Assembly (NCBI GenBank): GCA_015680685.1
Contig: MNCI01002704.1
Location: 293,767-343,135, forward strand
Direction of reading: 5' to 3'
Source of the DNA: Gnetum montanum
Taxonomy: Eukaryota > Streptophyta > Gnetopsida > Gnetales > Gnetaceae
DNA: 49,369 nucleotides
The notes beneath the pieces are model-generated. The model worked only from the letters and a program-made list of their open reading frames with translations, was not told where the DNA came from and searched no databases. The position numbers and the translations under genes are program-made. This document shows, piece after piece, positions 11,328 through 21,403 of the stretch (its first letter is position 1; each line of letters opens with the position of its first letter).

Positions 11328-11610
11328 GAAAGTTGAAGGGTCATTCCCTAGAAGTTAAAGGGTCAACATTCCTTAGAAATTGAAGTTTCAAAAGTTGAAG
11401 AGTTGGTAGTTACAAAAGTTGAAGGATCGACCATTATAGAAGTTGAAGTGTCAACTGTTAAAGAAGTTAAAGGATTGGTCATCATGAATGTTGAAGGGTC
11501 GACCATTTCAAAAGTTGAAAGATCGACCACTATAGAAGTTAAAAGGTCAACTATTATAGAAGTTGAAGGATTGGCCGTTACAGAACTTGAAGGGTCAAAA
11601 GTTGAAGAGA
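11328..11610 (+). repeat. 24-bp tandem repeat in place of the RT core
   Basis: About eleven degenerate copies are based on GAAGTTGAAGGGTCGACC plus six bases. The last seven are spaced 24 bp apart. A 24-bp unit is 8 codons, so the open frame at 11403-11699 reads repeated EVEGSTII-like octapeptides. The array sits between FLHGDL and GSLMYAMICTKPN, where about 200 residues of RT including the YVDD site should be. Confidence 0.9.
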
Positions 11611-12275
11611 TGTTATTTTCTCTTCCTTTTATTTGGAAGTTTGATGTATGCTATGATCTGTACCAAACCCAACATAGCACATGTAGTGGCAATTGTTAAC
11701 AGGTTCATGTCTAATCTAGGAAGGGAGCAATGGGAAGCTATAAAGTGGCTCTTGAGATATCTAAAAGGAAGTTTAGGTATGACACTTTGGTTTAAAAGGA
11801 GTAGCATTACTCTATAGGGCTTTTTGATGCAAATTTGGGAGGTGATTTGGATAGTAGGAAGAGCACCACTACTTATATTTTCACTATGGATAGTACTACC
11901 ATGAGTTAGATGTCTCAACTTCAAAAGAGCATTGCTCTTTCAACCACAAAAGCAAAATATATGGCCATATTAGAAGCTAGAAAGGAGATGATTTGGTTGA
12001 AGGATCTTCTAAGAGAGTTGGATAAGATAGAGGACAACAACGAGCTTTTCAATGATAGTCAAAGTATCATACACCTAGCTAGAGATCCAGTTTTTCATTC
12101 TAGATCTAAACACATTTAGTGGAGGTATCATCATATTCATGGGTTGATAGATGATGGGACATTACTATTGAGTAAGATTCCTAGGTCAAAGAACCCTATA
12201 GATATGTTGACCAAGGTGATCAACATTACTAAGCTGAGGCTTTGCATGACCTTATTAGGCCTCCATGGTTGGTGA
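11611..12275 (+). pseudogene. copia C-terminal RT and RNase H pseudogene
   Basis: The sequence resumes with FGSLMYAMICTKPNIAHVV and RFMSNLGREQWEAIKWLLRY, the standard copia RT tail, then becomes degenerate. The RNase H end reads ALSTTKAKYMAILEARKEM, NDSQSIIHLARDPVFHSRSK and a final LTKVINITKL-like segment. The usual STTEAEYMA is STTKAKYMA, so the catalytic Glu is lost by G-to-A change; the DSQS Asp remains. The coding end lies about 90 bp before the LTR. Confidence 0.9.
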
Positions 12276-12353
12276 TGAGGAGGCACCGCACTAGGAGATA
12301 ATGGTGTATGTGGGAGAAGCAAGGTTGCAAGAGTTTCTTTTAGATCAGTCTCT

Positions 12354-12364
12354 AAGTGGGAGAT
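12354..12364 (+). promoter_or_regulatory. Polypurine tract of copia element
   Basis: The sequence AAGTGGGAGAT immediately precedes the TGTTGG start of the LTR. This is the standard plus-strand primer arrangement in plant copia elements. Confidence 0.85.
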
Positions 12365-12680
12365 TGTTGGAGTCATGTGGCGACTAATTCAAATTATTGG
12401 GTCATGGGCCAATTTCAATTACAAATGGTTTCTTTATGCATATTTATGTAACATTTCAAAACTCTCTTGTAACTAGTTTTAGTTACAAATTGTTTCTTTA
12501 TGCATATTATTGTAATGTTCTGAAACTCTCTTGTAACTGTAATCTACAAAAATATATAATAAAACTCTAGTGTGGCCATGTATGGAGTGGTGATCTTGTT
12601 GAAACATGAAAATTCTGTGTGTTCTGTGTGTGCGCTTGTTTTTTGTGTTTTTGTTTTTTTGCTTGATTCATTTCCTAACA
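12365..12680 (+). repeat. 3' LTR of copia element
   Basis: The 316-bp LTR starts TGTTGG and ends CCTAACA, giving TGTT...AACA terminal inverted repeats. Inside, a ~64-bp segment is duplicated in tandem (12419-12482 and 12483-12546, both containing TTTCTTTATGCATATT). It is followed by TATATAATA, a possible TATA box. The next base, 12681, is permease coding sequence. Confidence 0.9.
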
Positions 12681-13735
12681 CCCAAATAATGGTTGCATAA
12701 ACACCTAGTAAGCTTCCACCAAATGCCAAATAATACAAATGTTGGCAATATCTATGAGCTAAAATGGGTGATACAAACCAAATCCGATAAGCCGATTCCC
12801 TAGAGCATGGTTGTGAAATGCTCCATAGTCGAATATCCCACAAGCTATATAATATGCAATTGTGATTATGGTTCCTATTAGGGTTGCATTCTTCATAATC
12901 TTGTTCTCATTTGGCTGGTTCCAATTGTGCCCTGGATCTCAATCAGAATCATGGAAAAGCAATACCAGAATGCAATATTTCCAAGCACTTGAAACACTTC
13001 CCATAGTTTCTTATGCTTGATTACGTCTACTCCCACTTTAACTCTGATCAAGTTTCCATGAAATCCTCCATTTGAGATGACTTCGGCTATTGAAAGACAC
13101 ATCCCAATGGATGAATAGCCTAAGAAATAACGGCAGCCACAGCCAACAACCAAGAGAGCGTGTGCAGATTTAGAATATGAGACAAAATCATCTGAATAAG
13201 CGCAAATATCACAACGTAGTTGCTCTTGGATGTATGGCATGGACTACTTTTTCCGTAGGAATGGAAGCAATTGGGTCTTTTACTCGCTGTCATGCTCATT
13301 GATGTAGTGATAGTATAGCCGATGCTGGTTGCGAATGGATTGGCGTATCGGATTAGTCCACAACCAGTTATACTTCCCTCCTTAGTTGGATCTAACAACA
13401 TCAATGTAGGTATAATTTCATGTTCTTGTTCCGTGGGTTCTGTCAGCCAACAATCTGGAGTTGTAAAGTGTGACGAGGGAAAATGGCAACAGAACTATGG
13501 ATTCCACAGCCTATCCAAGCTGAGCCATGGCCCATGGCAGAGATAACACTCCGGATCCGATTACAGCCATAATTACGTGGGCACTTGCTGTCCATATTGT
13601 TCCTTTCCAACGAGGATGTCCATCATCATCAAATTCGAAAGAATTCTGACCTATCTCCAAATGAGATCCATGTTCTGCACTACTGTCCTCCTCAACCTCC
13701 CAATTTTTATATTTATATACCTTCCAAACTTAGGG
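12681..13735 (-). pseudogene. Amino-acid permease (AAP-type) pseudogene, 3' part lost
   Basis: AAP proteins are plasma-membrane proton-coupled amino-acid transporters. On the minus strand the family reads in order: FEFDDDGHPRWKGTIWTAS (about 13640), VIMAVIGSGVLSLPWAMAQL, NYTYIDVVRSN, CGLIRYANPFATSIGYT, KRPNCFHSYGKSSPCH, YSSIGMCLSIAEV, FQVLGNIAFWYCFSMILIEI, MKNATLIGTIITIAYYIACG and DIANICIIWHLVEAY. Frameshifts occur near 13370, 13115 and 12895. Stops replace Trp or Gln, for example after AMAQLG and in HLVEAY. About 330 residues run without an intron. The copy stops at 12681, where the copia LTR begins, so the last third is absent or outside the window. No clear start codon remains. I am confident of the family, not of the member. 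Confidence 0.9.
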
Positions 13736-14230
13736 CAGTCAAGCTTTAGACGGTGTAATTTCCCCAGACACTGGCAATCGTCGTCTCCTTGGTACGCTTG
13801 GTCACAGCTGAAGCTCTTGACACAATGCCTCCTAAGCTTGACATTGCCAGATCTCTAAGTTGTCAACAGATGGATCCGAGGTTTTTTGTTCATCTTCGCT
13901 CATCATTGTTCCTGTTGTCTTTGTTTCTTCTTCCGCCAGAATGGGCGTGTATAACATGAGGAACAGCAGCGATGCCCCTGAAACTAAGAACATTTAGATG
14001 GGGATTTGGAATTTTGATGGGATGTCGAAGAACAAGAGGGTTGAAGAAATTGTTGATGAAAGCGGATATGATTATTTCACCAACATGTGACTTTTCGGTT
14101 TCGCAATGTAGAGCTTCCTCTAGCAGAGGCTTGGACTTCTCCAGCAGCAGATCCATTTTCTCAAAGATTGAAATTTCCTTTGGTGTTGAATTTTGGGTGA
14201 CGGCAACTGCCTGAAGGTTATGTCTTCGTC
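13736..14230 (-). other. Unassigned segment, possibly remains of LRR coding sequence
   Basis: A minus-strand frame at 14156-13890 is open for 88 codons (KPLLEEALHCETEKSHVGE near the start) but matches no family I know. Another minus-strand frame near 13860-13690 reads LGKLHRLKLDC and similar words that could be worn leucine-rich repeats of the adjacent resistance gene. The evidence is weak. Confidence 0.25.
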
Positions 14231-15079
14231 GTTGAAAGCGACACGGCTGCTGTAATCAGCGATAAACTTCTGCGGAACACTCCACTCAGCCGTTATCACT
14301 GTGACAGATCGTTGGTGATAAGCACACAGTCATTTGGCTAGCTCCATCATCAGTATAAAATGCTCCATTCCTGCCGCAGGAAATATGATTACTTTTCTCC
14401 TCCTCCTGTTGTTGGATTTCTGCTTTGTTCTCTCTTCAGGTTATCTCGCTCCAAAATGTTTGCAGATCCGAGGGATTTATAGCCCGAACAGAGTTGAGAC
14501 CCTGCAATGCTCATTCTTCATTATTAACACAATTTTATCATCCTCTGGTGGCGTACAGGCATCAGTGTTTGGATTTTCTAGGCACACATGGAGCAAGTGA
14601 TAGATCAGGGAGTCGTTCATTCTCTTTGTTAATCTGCAGTTCTTTATGACATCATGGCTCTCATCACACCAAAAATTCTGATTTCCATTGGCCAGTTCTC
14701 ATAGGCTAAGCTTTGTGTTGGTGATACGACATCATGTGAAGCAGGCATGAAATTTGACGGTTAGGCGGTCTTTTAAACCATGTTATACAAGTTAATTTGA
14801 AAATAAAACCTATAAAATTACGAAGTTCTTTGTGTAGGTGTAAAGCAGCTTCGATGTCAACTAATTGCATAAATTAATTGCAGATCGCGGCCAAACGGAA
14901 TGCCAAGTTTTCGCTAACTATATCCTTATCTTGCGGATCATCCACTTCTTGGAGATGATGCCGTAGTGAAGCTCATGGATAACATAACTAACACTCATGA
15001 ATGGAATCACTGCAACTACCCATCTTCAATTAAGCTCTTTAAAACGTGTAAAACCATCATCCTTCTTACTTGAAACACG
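14231..15079. other. No gene recognised
   Basis: The stretch lies downstream of the NB-ARC remnant in its orientation. On the minus strand a GT donor-like AGCAG/GTAACG occurs at about 15085-15075, so part may be an intron. Short ORFs on both strands show no motif. Confidence 0.4.
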
Positions 15080-16130
15080 TTACCTGCTTAAGACTGCAGT
15101 TTGCGGCAACCTCTGAAATTGAGAGATGGAGGTGATTCTGTTATGCATATATTTCTCGATGGCCCTCTTTAATATAACATCGTGTGCCTGCAATACATTT
15201 TCTTCTTCTGCTTGGCTTACCATAAATTTAGAATATGGCCAAGGTCGGCTTTTTACAAAAGCTTTGTTCTCTAAAATTTGCATGGTTTCCACCCTAAAGA
15301 TCACCAAAACGCTGCGCTTGGAAGTGTCTACGTTCCACTCTGACAACCTGTGGAGCCTTGGCTTTATCTTTGTTGAGCGATATGCGTCTGCCAACTAGTT
15401 TTATCAGCAAAAGAACTCCCCCGTAAATGTTCACTGCAACATCGTGTTTGTCATTTTTATTGATTTCATTTGAGGCATCATCCTTCATGTGAGTCTCTAC
15501 CACTTCTTGGGCTTATTTATTTGGCAATGAATCCACAAGAAACAGCTTTTCGTTAGGCATGGTCAAGGCATTTTGCACAGAGGCATCTCTGGCTGTCATA
15601 AGCAACCGCAATTTTTTTAAAAGGGTCTCAGTTGCTGGGGCAAACACTTGGCAAGCTCTTGAATGGGTTTCAGGCAATCTAGCTGCAGCACCTGGCCTTG
15701 AGTGGCGGATTCTGGCTTTGTTATTTCTTTGTATTTTTTTTAAATCTTTTTTTAATATAAGGTCTATTTTTCTGCACTTTTATTAAGTCAGGTTTTTTGT
15801 CCACGGTGTCATACAGCACTGCGTTGCAAAATCTGAAATCATCAGCATCCTCCAAACTTCCATACACTGCATCTGCAAGTGTAGTCTTGCTAATGCTGCC
15901 AAACCCATATACAATCACGATCACGACGACATCTTTATTATTGCTCTCCACGACATCTTTATTATTGCTCTCCAGTTCTAACAGCCCTATCTTGAGAACT
16001 CATTCTTTAAGTGTAGTTTGTATCCAATCAAAGGACTGTTTTAATTCTATGGTAACCTTTTGAGCTCTTCAATTTTAGGATTGAATTCTGAACCAAATTT
16101 TTCTTAACAATGACCATCACTTTTTCATGA
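15080..16130 (-). pseudogene. NB-ARC disease-resistance gene pseudogene (conifer-like)
   Basis: NB-ARC proteins are cytosolic nucleotide switches in plant immunity. On the minus strand: a charged segment (IEELKR, IELKQSFDWIQTTLKE, about 16095-16010); the P-loop region VYGFGSISKTTLADAVYGSL (about 15900), in which two glycines of GFGGIGKTT are Ser; a degraded kinase-2 region (VLQLDCL, 15690); LRLLMTARDASVQNALTMP (15610); a GLPLAL-like IYGGVLLLIKLVGRRI (15430); and ILENKAFVK with AHDVILKRA (15270-15170). This order matches the nucleotide-binding domain through the winged-helix region. Breaks include a 1-nt shift near 16060, stops near 16010, 15690 and 15510, and a shift at 15290. The N-terminal TIR, CC or RPW8 domain is not visible; LRRs are not clear. 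Confidence 0.85.
15927..15974 (-). repeat. Perfect 24-bp tandem duplication just before the P-loop
   Basis: The unit CGACATCTTTATTATTGCTC plus TCCA occurs twice without mismatch. In the NB-ARC frame it repeats eight codons (ESNNKDVV). Its identity in otherwise decayed sequence suggests a recent slippage event. Confidence 0.9.
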
Positions 16131-16139
16131 AATGGCAGA

Positions 16140-17304
16140 AATGTGCCGACACAATCTCAACACAATCTCATGGTGAAAATATACATAAAAAATTGTAAAA
16201 ATTTTATGCAAGAAATTAAAACCATAAGAATTGAACTGTATTGAAATCTAATCCACAACAATAGTTATAAAATTTCAACTTGAATTTAATGAGATTTTGA
16301 ATAAAAATCCTACTTGAATTTAATGAGATTTTGAATAAAAATCCTAGTTTACAGTGAAACAACTATAGTAAAACTCAAAGAAAGCTGGATAAAATTTTTT
16401 GAAAAATTCAAAACACTATTGGAAATCAACACACAACATGTATATAATCACTAAGGGACTAAACCATGTATAACAAAATTCCAAAAGTGCATTAACACTA
16501 CCTATACAAGACTGGGAGGTTTGTAGTTTCAACAGCTGAAACTGCAACTATACAGATCAGTTCACATGCATAAAAATGATAAAAGTTAAATAAAAAAACT
16601 TTTCTAAGTCTAGGCATTACACATACATGAAATTCAATAGAAATTTAACATCAACGCTGCAATTTTAGGCTTGAAAAAAATTCATACAATAGCTTAGAAC
16701 CATGTTAAAACTTTGCGAAAAAACCCAAACCGTAGAAAAATGGCCACAATAAAATCAATGAAAAAAATTTTAAAATTCCAGAACAAATGCCAAACCCTCC
16801 AAGACAACCCTAAGTATTCCTAGGAAGTTGGGACACTGGCAAAAAAATTCATTCCAAGTGTTATAACTAACCAGTTTCAAAGAGGTAAAACAGTAAAAAA
16901 ACCAAAAAACCACTATGCACTAACTTATGGAAAAATTCATAAAAAATTAGCCATAAGTTAGAAATTAGTAGTTCAACAACCAATTTGACTGGTAAACAAT
17001 AAAAAACAACCCCATGATCTCATAAACAAAAAATTCTTTACCATTTTCATATAAAAAATAGAAAATTAGCATTGCTTTTTCATAGAAAATAGCAGAAAAT
17101 GCATAGAACAAGGTATGAGAAAAATTCATAACTTAATATGATCAAACCCTAAGACCAAAATAACATAATGAACAGTTTTCCATGAATAAAATACAACATT
17201 TAAACTATTGAAAACCAAAGACTATTCAACATACAAGCCTAAGCAAGAGAAAATGCCTAGGTTCTAAGCTACGAATGTAGAAAAAATGACCAAGAAAGGG
17301 GTAC
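16140..17304. other. AT-rich stretch without a gene
   Basis: There is no supported ORF. On the minus strand the stretch is T-rich and resembles the first intron of the antisense gene in element 5 (about 43665-45236) in composition and in words such as ATGAATTTTT. A perfect 34-bp tandem duplication lies at 16278-16345. Confidence 0.4.
16278..16345. repeat. 34-bp perfect tandem duplication
   Basis: The unit beginning ACTTGAATTTAATGAGATTT and ending AAAAATCCT occurs twice in tandem (16278-16311 and 16312-16345) without mismatch. Confidence 0.9.
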
Positions 17305-17429
17305 CTAGCAGTCATTGTAGATGAGCCTTTCCCAAGTAGAGGCCATGGTAGATTGGAGAGTCCTTTGGTAGTAGCATCTGCCTCTTCCAAGGTTGGGTTA
17401 TTGATTGTGGATGCTCTTCTTTTCGACAT
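17305..17429 (-). pseudogene. Possible first exon of an antisense gene in element 4
   Basis: The minus strand reads MSKRRASTINNPTLEEADAT and on to MTA, then a donor-like CTAG/GTACCC at 17305. It lies just outside the ~190-bp array, antisense to RT. Element 5 has an exon in the same relative place (43531-43663), with a weakly similar end (GCTCATCTACAATGACTGC versus CTTCATCTGTTACAACTC). I do not know the product. Positional homology is the main argument. Confidence 0.35.
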
Positions 17430-18039
17430 CTTGGGTAAGTAATGCAAAAATCTTCACAATCTACAATTCTCCTTCAACCTCCTTGCAATTGTGTTGCTCC
17501 TTAGTGTAGAATGGTCAAACTATGCTAGGGATGAATGGAATTGAAGCCAAAATCAAGTTGAAAGCTCTAATTCTATGCACTACCTATTGGAGATGCGCTA
17601 GGAAAATTAATTTCGATAAAATCACAATGTGGGAAGTATTCTCACACTTATGCATTAATGACCTAAACACCTTGCTCAAAACACCCACATAACTCCATGT
17701 TCATAATTGGAAAGTGGGAACTATATTGGGTTAGTGGAAAATTTAATGTGTTTAAACAATTCAAATTTGGTTGCGCCATAGTAGGTGCCTCCCAAATAAA
17801 CTAGTAAAAAACCTAATACACTAGGATTTAAGCATTTCTACATAAGCTATGTTGGGGTTAATTCCTAAATAAGCCATGGAATGGGTTCCAAGCCTCAACC
17901 ACTACCAAAAATCACCTCCTAGCCACCCATCCATAACATGTTGAAGCCAATAAATCCTCATACTAAAAGTAGAAACTAGATGTTGATATTAGAAGGTCCC
18001 AAGCATAGAAGGAAGTTAAGACTCCTACAAAATAAGCTA

Positions 18040-19770
18040 TTTTAGGAAACTACGCTAGCCAAGAGCATAACTACAGTAGCCAATGTAGTTCCATGGGGGA
18101 TGGGAATTCACAAAACCAATCAAGCTTCCAATCAACTTTGGAATAACCATAACAAACCCCAAACTCTAGCCAAAACTTCTGGTAACTCTGGAATCCTCTA
18201 AGGCTCATCAAAAAATGCTAAAAATCTTTGATTCTAGAGTAACCACACTAAAGGACACCATGATTACACTAGCCAACATAGTTCCAACATAGTTAGCTGA
18301 GGTTTGATCAGCAAATGGATTAAGTATCCTTCAAATTGGCACATTCTAACCTTTACACCTCCTTGAAGTCTCTGATAGCCCTGAAATGCCAAACAACAAA
18401 GCAAAAACAAGTCAAAACCCACTTCAACCTTAGAACTATGCTAGGCATAAATCGAACTACATTGGTCAATGTAGTCCCAGTGTAGTTCTTCTAAGAAAAT
18501 TTAAAAATAGCCTTCAAAGTGACATATCCTAGCCTTCACAACTCCCTGGAGTCTTTGATAATTCCAACATGCCATGTAATGAAGCAAAAATAGGTCAAAA
18601 CTCACTTGAACCTTGAAACTACACTAAGGAAGGCTAGGACTATGCTTGCTAACATAGTTCTCTTGAGAAAATTCAAAAATAGATCATTAACATGACAAAT
18701 TGACCTCTAGATGCATAATCCTCACGCTAGAACCCTACTAGAGCTTTTGGAAACCACCAAATCCTAAAAACTAAATTAAGAATAGTCAGAATTCATCATC
18801 TTCCCCACAATGATACTAGGACCATGCTGACCAACATAGTTCAAGGGGAATGGCCATATCAAAACTCCAACAACCTTTAGAATCAACATTTTAAGCCTAA
18901 ATTTTGGCCATAGACATCAATAAACTTAGGAACCTGAAAACTTAGTTGATTGATCATAAAAAGTAACCAAAAGCCAAGATCCATGTACAACTATGCTAGG
19001 ACAAACTAGAACTACATTGGCCAACATAGCCCTAGTGTAGTTTTAGTCCCAAGGATAGTTTACTTTAACCATAACACTCTAAATGGCCTAAAACATGATT
19101 GAGAAAGTCTAGAACCTCAAAACCCTAGAGCCTACTAGAATTTGTCCTTTTTTTGACCATGAAAAGACCATGTTTTATCCAGCTATGCTAGGGCTATCTT
19201 AAACTACACTAGTGAGTGTAGTTCTATGGCGATGGTTCCAAAATTCACTTTTAGTGGCATGTTTTGGCCTTTGAATGACTGATCTATAATCCTGATGCTC
19301 CTGTGTCACCCTAGGTAGCTAATGAAACACAAATTTCAACCTTGAGACATCACATATCTACATTTTCCATAAAAATATGCTAGAGCCAAGTTGGATAGCA
19401 TAGTCCTAGCATAGTCCTTAGCTCTTAATAGCATTTGTGGCTTACAAAGGGTTAAAAAAATGCCAAAGTTGACCAATCTCCAACCCCAATCCACTACACC
19501 ATTAATTTAGACCATCAAAATCAAAAACAAATGGCCCTAATGAACATTGAAACTCACATTTGAGTAAGAACCATGCAGGGGCCTACCAAAGCCATGCTAG
19601 CCAACATAGTCCCAATGTGGTTCTAACGTAGTTGTAAAAATGAGCTTCATTTTCACCTACAAAAAACCTTAAAATTACCTTCCCAAGTGACCAAACTCCC
19701 CCATCAACCCTATAGCTTCCACCCATAGCCCACTAAGGCCTAAGACTAGCAAAAAGTAACCTTGATTTAT
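18040..19770 (+). repeat. Array A: ~190-bp tandem repeats in element 4
   Basis: Nine degenerate units are anchored by an AACTATGCTAGG-like word at 18049, 18241, 18434, 18617, 18810, 18989, 19181, 19373 and 19569 (spacings 179-196 bp). Each unit carries about 60 bp of better conserved sequence with the form AACTACATTGGCCAACATAG followed by CCTAGTGTAGTT, and a more variable remainder. The best units (18434, 18989) form inverted repeats AACTACA...TGTAGTT with a 19-nt loop. Ragged similar words extend left to about 17515. No ORF runs through the array. Confidence 0.9.
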
Positions 19771-20104
19771 CCACATTGTCCATGTTTTATCCCATGTTTT
19801 CCAACTTGACTAGTTTGACCTTGTTCTATTGAGTTTTAACTTGTTTTGACCTAGTTGCCTATTATTGACCTTTATTATTGGATCATTTTGTGTAATTTGA
19901 TCTCATTTTCATCATTTTAGCATTATTTGGCCCTAACTTCATTAATGTTTTCTATCATTTGTCATCATTTGATGTTGTTTAACCTAGTTTGATATCAATG
20001 GATACCATTGGACATCAGTAGAAACCTGTTTGACCATCCATAGCATCATTTGATGGGGTTTAACCATCATTTAGGCTTCATTTGACTCCATTTGTCATCA
20101 TTTG

Positions 20105-20520
20105 ACTTTATTCTATGTTAGTTGGCATTTAGCTCATCCCATTTACCTTACCATGCCTCCTATGATCTTTGTTGATCATGTTTTCATCTTGTTGGACATC
20201 ATCTGCTATAGTTTGACCATCATTAGGTCATCATTTAGCCTTATTTAACCATCATTTGGGCTTTATGTTACTTAATTCTATGCTATTTGGCATTTAGTGT
20301 ATGTTATCTACCTTAACTCCCCTCTCATGGCCTCCATTGACCTTGCTTTAACCTTGATTGACATTACTAAAGGGAGTTTGACCATCATTTGGCCCTCATT
20401 TGATTTCATTTTATCATCATTTGACCTTTTTTTGACCTGATTTCACATTATTTATTCTTTGTTTCATCCTATTCAGTTTATCCTACCACTTATAATCTTT
20501 GGTGGCCTTGTTTGATCCCT
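20105..20520 (+). repeat. Three ~167-bp repeats upstream of pol
   Basis: Units start near 20111, 20276 and 20444. Each has a TTCTATG-type word, then TTGGCATTTAG or its decayed form, a TACC-rich stretch and a TTTGTTGATC-like word. The surroundings (19800-20560) are rich in ATCATTTGACC words, giving a low-complexity region between array A and pol. Confidence 0.7.
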
Positions 20521-20829
20521 ATTTGACCATTGATGAAACATCTTTTGGCTTATCCATGCATTATTACTAGGGTATTTTACTTTATGTTATCATTATTTTC
20601 TCATTTTAACATATAGGTACTGCTTAATTTGCTTATGATTGATATGCAAGATTGGAGTATGAACACTTGAAGGCAAATTAGTTTACCTTTGAGCCTAAGC
20701 AAATCTCATGGTGATGTTGAATGATTCATTGACCTCAATCATTTAGATCTTAAGCCTAAAAGCCTAGTTGACCACATAGCTTGAATAGAAAAACCTCTTG
20801 ACTGACCAAAAAACCTACTTAAAATCCTT
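20521..20829 (+). other. Spacer before pol of element 4
   Basis: There is no gene I can support. Degenerate coding-like sequence (about 20690-20829) may be the end of the protease region, but no catalytic motif is visible. Confidence 0.35.
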
Positions 20830-21403
20830 CACCTTGAGGCTAGCGACATTACTGAAGACTCTTTAGTTGAGGTTCCTACCACAACACATTATGGTGAGGA
20901 GAAAATACTAAAACTAAGTTCTTTAATAAAACCTCAATAGGCTCAAGACATCACCAAGGCTTTTCAAGACAACATTAAGGCCTTGACTTTTCATATGAAG
21001 ATATGCCAAGTCTTGACACATGCCTAGTGCAATATGATATCATACTCAATCCTAATATTAAGCTATTTAAACAAAATATTCACAAGATTAGACCAAATTT
21101 AGCCTTGGTAGTTCATGATAAAATCACTAAACTATATCAAGTTAGTTTCATTCAAGCTATTGATTACTCAGAGTGGGTATCTAACATAGTGGTAGTCCCT
21201 AAGAAAAATGTGAGTATACGTATCTATATTGATTTTTGAGACCTAAATAAGGAAATTATCAAAGATGATTTCCCTTTGCCTAGTATTGACCAACTTATCG
21301 ATACTATGGCTAGACGTGCCTTATTATCTTTCATGGATGAGTTCTCAAGATACAACTAAGTTAGGATTAATCCAAAACAACTTTGTACAACCTTCATGAC
21401 CCC
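20830..21403 (+). pseudogene. Ty3/gypsy reverse transcriptase, N-terminal part (element 4)
   Basis: Readable segments are EDSLVEVPTTTHYGEEKILK (about 20855), the ORF at 21003-21239 with AIDYSEWVSNIVVVPKKN, then DLNKEIIKDDFPLPSIDQLI (21241 on) and ALLSFMDEFSRYN, ending with TTFMTP at 21403. These are the conserved RT blocks of the Tat/Ogre group (YPEWLSN-VPVPKK, DFRDLN, LSFMDGFSGYNQI). Stops fall at 20938, 21238 and 21357, and there is a frameshift near 20985. The reading stops in the middle of the MTPWGTF block and resumes at 32465. The nearly identical order on the minus strand at 39309-38673 confirms the family. Confidence 0.9.
21399..21403 (+). other. Left target-site duplication of element S
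   Basis: ACCCC here is repeated at 32465-32469. Removing one copy together with 21404-32464 restores the RT reading at the MTPWG block, so insertion site and element ends agree. Confidence 0.95.

Larger units (their letters stand above)
8657..12680 (+). mobile_element. Element 3: Ty1/copia retrotransposon, 5' part outside window
   Basis: The order gag, protease, integrase, RT, RNase H, polypurine tract, LTR is that of Ty1/copia (integrase before RT). The N-terminal end of gag is cut by the LTR of element 2 at 8656, so the rest of the element probably lies left of the window. The 3' LTR (12365-12680) abuts the permease pseudogene. A ~24-bp repeat array replaces the centre of RT. Confidence 0.9.
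16140..21403 (+). mobile_element. Element 4, left part: Tat/Ogre-like Ty3/gypsy element
   Basis: This part holds an AT-rich stretch, a possible antisense exon (17429-17305), two tandem arrays (18040-19770 and 20105-20520) and the start of pol (20830-21403). Pol resumes at 32465 after element S. The family call rests on the RT and on close similarity to minus-strand element 5. The left boundary near the NB-ARC remnant is uncertain by about 100 bp; no LTR or gag is visible, so the element is truncated there. Confidence 0.65.

Noticed and set aside
12544-12843. Minus-strand 99-codon ORF
   Set aside because: It crosses the copia LTR and reads the permease in a wrong frame; the permease motifs lie in the adjacent frame.
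13972-14649. Several plus-strand ORFs of 70-90 codons
   Set aside because: They carry no motif, overlap each other and lie opposite the host pseudogene strand.
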